Shown here piece after piece: positions 1-8,305 of a stretch of 64,000 bases of DNA. Position 1 is the first letter of the stretch; every line of letters begins with the position of its first letter. The translations under genes and the position numbers were made by a program. The DNA lies in assembly GCF_026626705.1 (NCBI RefSeq), contig NZ_JAPNKC010000001.1, forward strand, positions 8,946,001 through 9,010,000. Direction: 5' to 3'. The notes beneath the pieces are model-generated. The model was not told the origin of the DNA. It made no database searches and saw only the letters and a program-made list of their open reading frames with translations. The stretch is from Pyxidicoccus sp. MSG2. GTDB taxonomy: Bacteria; Myxococcota; Myxococcia; Myxococcales; Myxococcaceae.

Positions 1-341
1 CCGTAGAGGTGGCTGAGCACGAGCGCCATCTCCACCTCGAACTTGAGCATGAAGCACATGTCCGCGAGCGTCCCGCCCAGCGCGGCCACCATCGTGCCGG
101 CGCCCGGTACGATGCCGGGGAGGGCGGCCAGTCCTCCCGAGATGGCGGAGCGGTTGGAGAAGTGACGCACCACCTCGAGCGCCGCGGCGTCGCGCGTGGC
201 GTCCTCGTCGGGCAGGCCCTTCAGCCGCGCCTTCTCCTGCTGCAGCGTCGACAGCGCGATGAGACTGTCGGTGTCCGCGAGAATGCGCTCGACGGCCGTG
301 AGGAGCTTGCGTCCCTGCTCCTGGTCCTCGGCTTCCTTCAT
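1..341 (-). CDS. EcsC-like hypothetical protein (5' part, runs off window)
   Basis: This gene starts at an ATG complementary to 339-341 with AGGGGG about six bases upstream, and reads left out of the window, so only about 113 N-terminal residues are visible. The first 50 or so residues are charged and helical (MKEAEDQEQGRKLL at the start). They are followed by a glycine-rich hydrophobic stretch around residues 75-100 (GGLAALPGIVPGAG, then MVAALGGTLADM) of the type seen in EcsC/DUF697-like membrane-associated proteins. The family assignment rests on this motif style only. It is divergent from the helicase gene that follows. The function is not known. Confidence 0.6.
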   Translation of the reverse strand, partial: MKEAEDQEQGRKLLTAVERILADTDSLIALSTLQQEKARLKGLPDEDATRDAAALEVVRHFSNRSAISGGLAALPGIVPGAGTMVAALGGTLADMCFMLKFEVEMALVLSHLY

Positions 342-467
342 GGGAGTCCCCCTGTGTGCATGACGGTCCGGGCTGCACACCCGGGCTCGCACACGACGCT
401 GGCGGAGGCCCGTCTCGGCTGTCAAGTCACGCGCCGTGTGCACGGAGTGTGCCCGGGGGCGGACGCA

Positions 468-496
468 TTGACGTGGATCCATGCCTCCCCTACCTT
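468..496 (+). promoter_or_regulatory. Predicted housekeeping-type promoter of the tandem helicase gene
   Basis: TTGACG at 468-473 is separated by exactly 17 bases from TACCTT at 491-496. It lies about 50 bases before the chosen ATG at 546. This supports starting the helicase at 546 rather than at the longer in-frame extension that covers the promoter. Predicted from sequence alone. Confidence 0.45.
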
Positions 497-545
497 CGCG
501 CCCCCTGTGCCCGGCGAAGGGCCGAGGGAGTCCGAAGCCTTCCCG

Positions 546-3500
546 ATGACGCACCGGATGCACGAGGCCGCCGAGGAGCGCGAAGCGCCGTCGACGGGCG
601 ACCCCAGCCGCGAGCTGCACGTCGAGTACGACGATGCACCCGTGGACGGCGGGACCGCGCACTCCCGTGGCGCATTCCGCAACCGGCTCTCGGGCGCGAA
701 GGCGCCAGCGACGGTGGACCCCGAAGGCGTGCCCTCGGTGGACCTCGCCGCGCCGACGGAGGCGACGAAGGCCGAGCGCGAGGCCATGCAGGCCGCGGTG
801 TCCGCGGGCAAGCGCCGCGAGGCGTGGACGCCGCCCGCGTACCTGCCGGAAGACCTGCGCGAGGCGCTGATGTCCGAGCGCAGCCAGTACCGCGCGCAGC
901 GGCTGCAGGACGTGCGCGAGGTGAGCCTCCAGTCGCCCGGTGTCCTGTCGCTCATCCCCCGGCCGGCGGCGGACCCGGACTGGTCGGGCGGCTCCATTCT
1001 CGGCTTCCACGGTGAGGACTGCGTCTTCGGCGGAGACGTCGTCCACCTGGACTTCGAGTCGGGTCGCGTCTTCGCCGCCCCCGAGCACGGCGACGACGTG
1101 GACCGCCGCGCCCTCTCCGCGGAGCGTTGGTGCTACCGGCCCTATGACTTCGCGGAGGCGCTGTGCAAGGCCGCCTCGGCGTACGAGGAGCGGCAGCCCG
1201 CGCTCACCCAGGCCCTGCGCCGCGCCAGCGGTGAGGAGGCTCCGCCCCAGCTCCAGCCGAAGGACGCGGAGCGGCTGCCGGTGGACCGACTGTGGAGCCA
1301 GCCCTGGGGCTGCGTCTGGGGCCCGCCGGGCACGGGCAAGACGACGGCCATCGCGGACCTCATCGCCCGCAGCCTCCGCGCCTTCCCCAACGAGCGCATC
1401 CTCGCGGTGGCGCCCACCAACCGCGCCGCGGACGAATTGGTGATGCGCGTCAGCGCGCTGCTGGAGCGCGAGCCGATTCCGCTGCGCCCCCTGCGCAGCA
1501 TCTTCCGCGGCGGCACCGGCGCGAGCGACGCGCTGGCGAAGCTGCCCACCGTCATCGTCGAAGACAGCCAGAAGGGCGGGAAGCTCCGCGCCAGCATCGA
1601 CGAGCGCGAGCGGGAGCTGATGCTCCAGCGCGTGCGGGGCGGCCCCGCGCACGAGTTGGCGAAGCTCCAGGCGGAGCTGCGCGGCCTGCGCGGCAAGGTG
1701 AAGGACCCCACGCTCAAGGAGGCGGAGAAGGGCGACTGCCCGCTGATGGTGCTCACCGTGCACCGCGCGCTGCGGTTGGTGTCGGAGCTGGAGGGAAAGC
1801 AGACCTTCTCCCGGCTGGTGGTGGACGAGGCCGGCATGGTGACCCGGGCCGCCACCGCGCTGATGGCGCCGCTGGCGGAGCGGGTGACGCTCGCCGGAGA
1901 CCCGAAGCAGATTGGCCCGGTGAGCCGCGCCGCGGAGGGCGCCGGGAAGGACACGCAGAAGTGGCTGCGCGCCAGCGGCCTGTCGCACCTGGAGGACGCG
2001 GTGAAGGACGCGGCGCGGCCGGACGTGCTGCTCCTGCGCACCCAGCACCGCATGCACCCCGACATTGCCCGGGTGGTGAGCCATTTCTGCTACGGCGGCG
2101 CGCTGGAGGATGGTGACATCGTCAAGGCCCGCGCGGAGCGGCCGGCCCCGGTGGCCGCCTTCGCCAGCACGCGCGCCGGCTGGGTGGTGCTGGACAGCCT
2201 CACGAGAGACGCGCGCCGGCTGACGCACGGGCGAGGGGAGACGGGCTCCGGCTACCAGCGCGAGCTGTCGGCGAATCTCGCCGTGTCCCTCGCGCGCGAG
2301 GCAGTGCGCTCGGGCTTGAGCGTGCTGTGTGTCACGCCGTACCGCGCCCAGGCCGCGCTGCTGCGCCGGCTGGGGAACTCCGCCGGCCTGCGCGGGGACG
2401 TGTTCAGCGCGTCCACCATCCACCGCCAGCAGGGCACCCAGTACGACGTGGTGCTGGTGGACACCGTGGCGGGAGGCCGGCCGTTTCCTCCGCACACGCT
2501 GGTGCCCATGCTCAACGTGGCCGCCAGCCGCGCGCGGGACTACCTGCTCGTGTTGTCCTCGCGCGACGAGGCGCGGGCCGCCACCATTCCGCAGCGCTTC
2601 CTCTCGCTGCTGCCCCGCCTGCGAGTGCTCTCCAGCGAGCCCCTGCGCCTGGAGCCGCTGCCGCTGCCGCAGAAACCGCCGTCGCCTCCGCCTCCGGCGC
2701 CCGCCCCTCCGGCCAACCTGGGCGGTGAAATCGAGGGTGCACGCCCGGCCCGGCCGCTCTTCTCACACGAGCAGGTGTCCCTCTTCGAGCGGCGCTTCGA
2801 CGACGGGCACCATCTGGTGCGCGGCGTGGCGGGCAGCGGCAAGACGTACGTGCTGGCGCACTGGGTGGCGCGCTACCTGCTGGAGCACGAGGAGGCGCAG
2901 GTGCTGGTCTCCTTCTTCAACCGGGCGCTGGTGCCGCTGGTGGACAAGCTGCTCACGGAGGCGCTGGTGCAGCGCGCGGGCCGTGAGCGGGTGCGTGCGC
3001 TGCGCTCGCGGGTGACGGTGCGGCACGTGGGCGCGCTGCGCCGCCCGGAGCCCGGCAGCTTCGACGCCGTCTTCGTGGACGAGGCGCAGGACATGGACGC
3101 GAAGGCGCTGGCCACGCTCTACGGCCTCGTGCGCCCGTACCCGCTGCCGGACGGCCGGCAGGTGCGCTGCTTCCAGTTGTTCATGGACGACTCGCAGAAC
3201 GTCTACGGGCAGATTCCCATCGACGCGCTGAAGGAGCAGCTCCCGGAGGGGCTTTCCTTCCGTGGCCGCACCCGCGTGCTCAAGGAGACGTTCCGCGCCA
3301 CGCGCGACATCCTCGACGTGGCCTTCAACGTGGTGCTGGACCCGCTGCGCCAGCACCAGGCCGGCGAGCCCGGCATGCGCGAGTACATGAAGGTGGGCGA
3401 GCTGGCCCGCGAGGGGCTCCTCTGGCTCCCGGAGGAGACGCTGGAGGGGCTGTTCCGTGTCCAGTCCACCGAGCGCGGCGGCGTGCTGCCCTCGGTGCGC

Positions 3501-4016
3501 GGCTTCGCCTCGGGCGCCAGTGAGGCGCGGCAGGTGGCGAAGGAGATTGCGCGGCTCATCCGCGAGGAGGGCGTGCACCCGGGAGACATCCTGGTGGTGG
3601 CGCCCGTCATGCCCTCGCAATACACGGAGGCGCTCCAGCGCGCGGGAGTGCCCGCGGAGGCGTACGGCGGCAAGGGTGGCCGGGACGTGACGGACTTCCG
3701 CGTGAGTGGCGTGGACCACGTGCGCGCCACCACCGTCTTCTCGTGCAAGGGGCACGAGTGCCCCATCGTCTTCTTCGCGGGGCTGGACGCGCTGGACACG
3801 GTGGAGAACTGGATGGCCGGGGCGAAGGAGCGCGCGCCCCGGGAGCTCGAGCGCATCCGCCGCGCCATGTTCTACGTGGGCTCCACGCGCGCCATGAAGC
3901 GGCAGTACCTCACGGGCGTGCGCGGCGCGCGCTTCCTCCGCGTGGCCGCGCACTACGTGACGACGCTCGCGGGGCTCGTCCCCTCCGCGCCCGGTGGAGA
4001 GGGCGCGAAGGAGTAG
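546..4016 (+). CDS. Tandem superfamily 1 helicase (Upf1/Dna2-like module plus UvrD-like module)
   Basis: A protein of about 1156 residues with two complete-looking SF1 helicase cores. The first has Walker A GPPGTGKTT near residue 258, Walker B VVDEAG near 425, an LAGDPKQIGP motif III, TQHRMHP, and the C-terminal STIHRQQGTQYDVVLVDT and NVAASRA motifs, typical of the AAA_11/AAA_12 (Upf1/Dna2) group. A proline-rich linker near 705-725 leads to a second module with Walker A GVAGSGKTY near 762, FVDEAQD near 843, FSCKGHE and VGSTRA near 1112, resembling UvrD/Rep enzymes. Both are expected to couple ATP hydrolysis to translocation on nucleic acid. The open frame extends upstream of 546, but that part overlaps the predicted promoter and the divergent neighbour. 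The role (repair, RNA metabolism or defence) cannot be told from sequence. Confidence 0.85.
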   Translation: MTHRMHEAAEEREAPSTGDPSRELHVEYDDAPVDGGTAHSRGAFRNRLSGAKAPATVDPEGVPSVDLAAPTEATKAEREAMQAAVSAGKRREAWTPPAYLPEDLREALMSERSQYRAQRLQDVREVSLQSPGVLSLIPRPAADPDWSGGSILGFHGEDCVFGGDVVHLDFESGRVFAAPEHGDDVDRRALSAERWCYRPYDFAEALCKAASAYEERQPALTQALRRASGEEAPPQLQPKDAERLPVDRLWSQPWGCVWGPPGTGKTTAIADLIARSLRAFPNERILAVAPTNRAADELVMRVSALLEREPIPLRPLRSIFRGGTGASDALAKLPTVIVEDSQKGGKLRASIDERERELMLQRVRGGPAHELAKLQAELRGLRGKVKDPTLKEAEKGDCPLMVLTVHRALRLVSELEGKQTFSRLVVDEAGMVTRAATALMAPLAERVTLAGDPKQIGPVSRAAEGAGKDTQKWLRASGLSHLEDAVKDAARPDVLLLRTQHRMHPDIARVVSHFCYGGALEDGDIVKARAERPAPVAAFASTRAGWVVLDSLTRDARRLTHGRGETGSGYQRELSANLAVSLAREAVRSGLSVLCVTPYRAQAALLRRLGNSAGLRGDVFSASTIHRQQGTQYDVVLVDTVAGGRPFPPHTLVPMLNVAASRARDYLLVLSSRDEARAATIPQRFLSLLPRLRVLSSEPLRLEPLPLPQKPPSPPPPAPAPPANLGGEIEGARPARPLFSHEQVSLFERRFDDGHHLVRGVAGSGKTYVLAHWVARYLLEHEEAQVLVSFFNRALVPLVDKLLTEALVQRAGRERVRALRSRVTVRHVGALRRPEPGSFDAVFVDEAQDMDAKALATLYGLVRPYPLPDGRQVRCFQLFMDDSQNVYGQIPIDALKEQLPEGLSFRGRTRVLKETFRATRDILDVAFNVVLDPLRQHQAGEPGMREYMKVGELAREGLLWLPEETLEGLFRVQSTERGGVLPSVRGFASGASEARQVAKEIARLIREEGVHPGDILVVAPVMPSQYTEALQRAGVPAEAYGGKGGRDVTDFRVSGVDHVRATTVFSCKGHECPIVFFAGLDALDTVENWMAGAKERAPRELERIRRAMFYVGSTRAMKRQYLTGVRGARFLRVAAHYVTTLAGLVPSAPGGEGAKE

Positions 4017-4028
4017 GGGAGCGGCTTC

Positions 4029-4063
4029 GGCAGGGCGGGGACATGAGGTTCCACCGCCCTGCC
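4029..4063. terminator. Bidirectional terminator hairpin
   Basis: GGCAGGGCGG and CCGCCCTGCC form a perfect 10-bp stem around a 15-base loop, between the convergent helicase gene and the lipoprotein gene. No long T-tract is seen on either side. A shared terminator is the simplest reading. Confidence 0.6.
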
Positions 4064-4079
4064 AGGGCTCAGCGACTTC

Positions 4080-4613
4080 CTACTGGCCGCGGGTCGGCGT
4101 CGGCATGGTCACCTGCTTCTGGGTGACGGGAATCCCCACCTGCCGGATGGACCAGAAGGACAGTGCAGCCACTCGCAGCGCCATCCGGTCCGGGTCGTGG
4201 CCCGTGGGGTCACCGCCACCACCGGAACCTCCATGGGGGTCGCCATTCACCGCGCCCGGGCTCGTGGTGCAACCCGGCTCGGTCTCCGGGTTCTTGCAGT
4301 CGGTGTACACATTGACGTTCGAAATCAGGAAGCTCTTCGTTCCCGCCGACGCACTCTTCATGGAAGAGGAGCCCAGGGACTCCATCTCCTCGCGCGTCGA
4401 GCCATCGACCTTGTTGACAATCTGGTTACGGCTCACGTCCACCAGATAGCTGGTGAAGCGGTTGGGCTGCGTCGCGTCGTGCAGTGTGACCCGGACGAGC
4501 CCTCCGGTAGGCGCCTCCCGCTGGATTTCCTCCTGGCTGGGAGCCCGGGCGGGGATGTGCCGGCAGGCCGCGAGAGTCAGCAGAATGGGGAGCAACAGGA
4601 TGCGATTCTTCAT
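4080..4613 (-). CDS. Small lipoprotein in the sigma/CHAT operon
   Basis: 177 residues. The N-terminus MKNRILLLPILLTLAAC is a lipoprotein signal with the lipidated Cys at about 17. The middle (residues 35-75) reads like a small beta-rich domain, and around 125-145 there is a Gly/Asp/His-rich loop (GGSGGGGDPTGHD). No known family was recognised. It lies 29 bases downstream of the anti-sigma/CHAT gene on the same strand, so it is probably the last gene of the sigma - CHAT - lipoprotein operon. By position it could be a sensor or a target of the CHAT protein, but that is inference from context only. Confidence 0.75.
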   Translation of the reverse strand: MKNRILLLPILLTLAACRHIPARAPSQEEIQREAPTGGLVRVTLHDATQPNRFTSYLVDVSRNQIVNKVDGSTREEMESLGSSSMKSASAGTKSFLISNVNVYTDCKNPETEPGCTTSPGAVNGDPHGGSGGGGDPTGHDPDRMALRVAALSFWSIRQVGIPVTQKQVTMPTPTRGQ

Positions 4614-4642
4614 GGTGTAGAGGCTCGGGGTGGGAGAGACGA

Positions 4643-7594
4643 CTATTGGAAGAGGAGGACCTGCCGCACCCAGGTTCCGCCGTGGCCGCGCAGCCAGTCC
4701 TGGCGAGCGTCGCGGAGGACGAGGGCGGCAGGAACTCCCTCTCGGATGCGGGCGAGCACGGGCTCGAAGAACGCAGAGACCTCCGAGTCGGGGATCTCCT
4801 GCGTGGCGGCGAGGACGGCCCGCGCGCCTGCTTCAATGAAGGCAACGGGCAGGCCGAAAGTCTCGTGGAAGTACTCCTGGCTATAGGCCGCATGGCAGGC
4901 AGCGAGCAGCACCACGGGCCGGCCCTGGAGTTGTTGTCCCTGGAGGTCCGAGGCTGTCAGCGCGAATCGCCCGCTCTCCGCTTCGGGTGAGAGCACCAGC
5001 ATGGAGCCGTCGGCCTCGTCCGGAGCGATGATGCCGTGAGCGTGTATCTGCACCTCGGTCGTGTCTCGCAGGGCCTCCAGCACGTGGGACGGCGTCGCCG
5101 AGATGCCCTTCAGGAGGGTGATGTCTCCGGTCTCCGACTCCAGCGGACTCCACGTGCGAAGCGCGGGGAGGTGCATTTCCGGAGGAGGGACGACATCGGC
5201 GACCACCAGCCGGCGCGCCGGGCTCGTGGCTTCATGCGCGCGGAAGCCACCGACCCGGTACGTCCAGGCAATTTCGGGCGGAAGCAGTCCCGCCTGTCCC
5301 TGGACGGGAGGGCGCGCCAGCACATCCACGCTGGGACATGCGCGCAGCGCTTCCACCAGGTTCGAGGGGACCAGTCCCTCCACCGTCGTCAGGGGCTCCC
5401 GTCGGCCCGTGCTGTAGCCCCCCATGAGTCGTCCGCCTGTATCCCGAACCACGACCGCCGTGCGCTCATCGTCCACGGTGACGCCCAGCGTGCATCGCTC
5501 CGGCACGGGAAGGCCGCGTTCCTCGGCGAAGAGATTCAGGGCGAGCTCCAGCTCGCCATGCCTGGCGGCGTCGAGAATGAGCGACGTGTAGCTGTAGGCG
5601 CGCGCCTTCCGGGCATCCCCGTCCGAGCCGAGCAGGGGGGCGGCATCCGTGATGGCCTGGCGTAGCAGCGCCTGCCCCCTTCGGCGATCCTGTTCAATGA
5701 CGAAGCGGCCTTCGATGTGCTTCAGCAGCGGCTGCTCGCCAGCCTCTTTCGAGAGCGAGGTTCGCAGCACTTCCAGGCCGCGCGAGAGCAGCTCCGCGTC
5801 GCCTTCGCGTCGGTACTCCGTGTGGGCCAGATCAGCGATGACGAAGGCTCGCGGCAGCTCGGGCGGTTGGCCACAACGCGCCACGCGGTCTATCTGCTCG
5901 CGGGCACTGGCGAAGTCGTGGATTCGATAGAACGCGAGCGCGAGATTGGTATGGGCCAGCTCTGTCAGCTTCGGGTCCGAGCAGGGCACCGGCATCCGGA
6001 GCAGTGCATCCTCCAAGTACGCGCGCGCCAGGTAGAGTCTTCCATGGTAGCGGGCAATCTGACCCAGCTCCTGCACCACGCGCAGTTCCTTGGCCCACTC
6101 GTTTCCACGTCGCGCGCGCTCCAGGCCCGCCAGGGCCTGTATGCGTGCCTCGACCGGGTGGTGGAGGACAACCTCCACCTCGGCCAGCTGCCGGTGCAGC
6201 TCCAGGCAGCGGTAGTTCCACTGCCCATCCCCGCCGCATGCTCGCAGCGCGGTGCCCAGCCGCTCCTTCGCCCGCGTCGCCTGTCCGCGCAGCACGTCCG
6301 CCCGGGCCTGCTGCTCCTCCGCCAGGAGCGCGAACCACGGGTCTCTCGTCGCCAGCGCCAGCTCGCGGTACTCCTGCTCGTACTTCCGCGCGTCCTTCAC
6401 GAACAGCAGCGCGCCCAGGAGGATGTCCTCCTGCCTGGCATCACGCAGCCGCGTGAGGAAGGACTCCAGCTCCTCCGGCTTCAGCTGTCCCCGGGTGAGG
6501 CGGGCGTACTCCGCCGCCAGGGGCGCCCGCACCCGAAAGTCACGCCGCGCGGCACGGCGCACGGCGTCCTCCAGGTGGGTGCCGCCATCCTTCCGGTCGA
6601 GCAGGACGGCGAGGGGACGCAGTGCCTCCACGCGCTCGGCGGAGGCCGCCGCCCGCATGGCGTCATAGAGGCACAGCCGCGACAGCCCCGGGCGCGCCTG
6701 CACCTGCTGCTCGGTGAGGAGCGTCTGCCCGGACACCATCTCATCGCAGTCCTGCTTCGTGCCCTTCCAGTCCTTGCGCTCCTGCTCCGCCTTCTCCCGA
6801 AGCTGCCGGGCCCGCTGCTCCGCCTCCTGGCTCCAGCCCGGCTCCTTCAGCGCCGCCACCTGCTCGAAGGACTCCGCCGCCTTCAACCACAGCCCGAGCC
6901 CCTGTAGCGCGAGCCCCCGGTTCCACAGCGCCTGCGGGTGCTGGGGCTTCGCCTTCAGCGCGTGCTCCAGCAGCGTCAGCGCCCCTTCCCAGTCCTTGCG
7001 CTGCAGGGCCAGCACCGCCTGGTCCGAGTCCAGGTCCGGAGAAGGCGGCAGCGTGCCCAGGTGCGCGGAGGCCTGACCCACGTCCCCCCGCAGCAGGAAG
7101 GCCATGGCGACGCCGCGGCTGTCCCCGGCCTTCTCCAACTGCGCCATCTCCCGCATCGGCAGCGGCCGCGGCGCCGAGCCCTCGCTGCGCATCACCTCAT
7201 GGGGCCGGTACCGGTCGGCGCCCGGGTGCGTCAGCCGGGCCTCCATCGAGCGCGTCGGCGCCTGGGCGAGCCACAGCGCATTCGCATCCGGCTGCGAGTC
7301 CACGCGCGACACCAGCACCAGCGTGGCCAGGCCCGCGGCCAGCGCCAGGGGCACCATCATCAGCCACGTCTTGCGGCGCCAGGCGGGCGGTCCAGGAATG
7401 ACGACGGGGCCCGTCGCGGGCGCCTCACCGGCGACATTCAGCGCGTCGTCGGCGAGCAGCTCCATGGCGAGGAGCTCCTTCATCTTCGACTCGCACGTGG
7501 CACAGCGGGTGAGGTGGTGGCGGAAGTTCTCCGCGTCCACGGGCGGCAGCTCCCCGTCGACGAAGTGCTCCAGCCTCGCGCAGAGCTCGCTCAT
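4643..7594 (-). CDS. Anti-sigma zinc finger / TPR / CHAT caspase-like protein
   Basis: 983 residues with four parts. Residues 5-34 form a zinc-binding anti-sigma motif (C5, H27, C31, C34). About 77-95 is a transmembrane helix after a Pro-rich stretch. Residues of roughly 180-650 are rich in TPR-like helical repeats (for example ALWNRGLALQGLG). The C-terminal 230 residues are a CHAT domain, the caspase/separase-like fold, with the His of IHAHG near 851 and the Cys of LLAACHAA near 900 in the expected catalytic order. The start codon overlaps the stop of the sigma factor gene (ATGA), so the two are probably translationally coupled. Expected role: hold the sigma factor at the membrane and release it, or cleave a target, on a signal sensed by the periplasmic part. 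Which targets are cut is unknown. Confidence 0.85.
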   Translation of the reverse strand: MSELCARLEHFVDGELPPVDAENFRHHLTRCATCESKMKELLAMELLADDALNVAGEAPATGPVVIPGPPAWRRKTWLMMVPLALAAGLATLVLVSRVDSQPDANALWLAQAPTRSMEARLTHPGADRYRPHEVMRSEGSAPRPLPMREMAQLEKAGDSRGVAMAFLLRGDVGQASAHLGTLPPSPDLDSDQAVLALQRKDWEGALTLLEHALKAKPQHPQALWNRGLALQGLGLWLKAAESFEQVAALKEPGWSQEAEQRARQLREKAEQERKDWKGTKQDCDEMVSGQTLLTEQQVQARPGLSRLCLYDAMRAAASAERVEALRPLAVLLDRKDGGTHLEDAVRRAARRDFRVRAPLAAEYARLTRGQLKPEELESFLTRLRDARQEDILLGALLFVKDARKYEQEYRELALATRDPWFALLAEEQQARADVLRGQATRAKERLGTALRACGGDGQWNYRCLELHRQLAEVEVVLHHPVEARIQALAGLERARRGNEWAKELRVVQELGQIARYHGRLYLARAYLEDALLRMPVPCSDPKLTELAHTNLALAFYRIHDFASAREQIDRVARCGQPPELPRAFVIADLAHTEYRREGDAELLSRGLEVLRTSLSKEAGEQPLLKHIEGRFVIEQDRRRGQALLRQAITDAAPLLGSDGDARKARAYSYTSLILDAARHGELELALNLFAEERGLPVPERCTLGVTVDDERTAVVVRDTGGRLMGGYSTGRREPLTTVEGLVPSNLVEALRACPSVDVLARPPVQGQAGLLPPEIAWTYRVGGFRAHEATSPARRLVVADVVPPPEMHLPALRTWSPLESETGDITLLKGISATPSHVLEALRDTTEVQIHAHGIIAPDEADGSMLVLSPEAESGRFALTASDLQGQQLQGRPVVLLAACHAAYSQEYFHETFGLPVAFIEAGARAVLAATQEIPDSEVSAFFEPVLARIREGVPAALVLRDARQDWLRGHGGTWVRQVLLFQ

Positions 7595-8139
7595 GACTCG
7601 GCCCTGTCCTCACGCGGCGCATCGCCGGGCGTCAGCAGCTCCCGCAGCGCCTGCCGGGCCTCGGAGAGCCACCGGCCCACCGTCCCCTCGGGGGTGCTCA
7701 GTTTCTGGGCAATGGCCCGGTAGCGCAGCCCCGAGGCATGCAGCCGGTAGGCCTCGCGAAGCTGCGGAGGCCGGAGCTGCTCAATCGCCCGCAGGAAGTC
7801 GGCGGTCGTCACGCGCTCCCACAGCTCGGCCGGCTCCGGCTCTCCCGTCGCGTCGTCCTGCACCACGCGCAGGGCCGGCGCGCCCAGGACTTCGGTGCGC
7901 TTCCGCCGGCAATGGTCCAGGAAGCGGTTGCTCAGCGTGGTGCTCAGCCACACGCTCACCGCACCTGCATTCTCGCCCACCAGCTTGTCGAAGTGGCGGT
8001 ACGCGCGCTCCAGCGTTTCCTGCACGAGGTCCTCCGGATCAATGCCTCCCCCCGCACAGAGACGCCGGGCCACCCTCACCAGGCCCGGACGCCGCGCGCG
8101 CGCGAACTCTTCGAACTGGCGGTGCTGCCCTGCGTCCAT
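7591..8139 (-). CDS. ECF-type RNA polymerase sigma factor
   Basis: About 182 residues from the ATG complementary to 8137-8139 (MDAGQHRQFEEF), preceded by AGGGGG. In-frame ATG at 8169 and GTG at 8181 are possible longer starts. Region 2 contains DPEDLVQETLERAYRHF, the conserved core-binding and -10 recognition helices. Region 4 contains YRAIAQKLSTPEGTVGRWL, a helix-turn-helix for the -35 element. The length is normal for ECF sigma factors. It overlaps by four bases the gene for a zinc-finger anti-sigma protein fused to a CHAT domain, the classical sigma/anti-sigma arrangement. It probably drives its own operon and stress-type genes, but the promoter sequence it recognises is not evident. Confidence 0.9.
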   Translation of the reverse strand: MDAGQHRQFEEFARARRPGLVRVARRLCAGGGIDPEDLVQETLERAYRHFDKLVGENAGAVSVWLSTTLSNRFLDHCRRKRTEVLGAPALRVVQDDATGEPEPAELWERVTTADFLRAIEQLRPPQLREAYRLHASGLRYRAIAQKLSTPEGTVGRWLSEARQALRELLTPGDAPREDRAES

Positions 8140-8305
8140 CTTCGCGCCGCCCCCTACTCCCCTCATCATCTGTCGTTCCACGCGTGGAGCGCCCCCTGCG
8201 CACGGGGGAGAACGTGCGCAGGCAATTCCCTTCGGAGGAATCGTATAGCACGGCGTGTCAGGGGGCGGGGCTGTCCTGACTCACCGGGAAGGCGGGGAGG
8301 TGGGC

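Noticed and set aside
9..545. Upstream extension of the helicase reading frame
   Set aside because: It overlaps the divergent gene and the predicted promoter, and the translation is His/Arg-rich without helicase similarity. It is an open frame caused by high GC.
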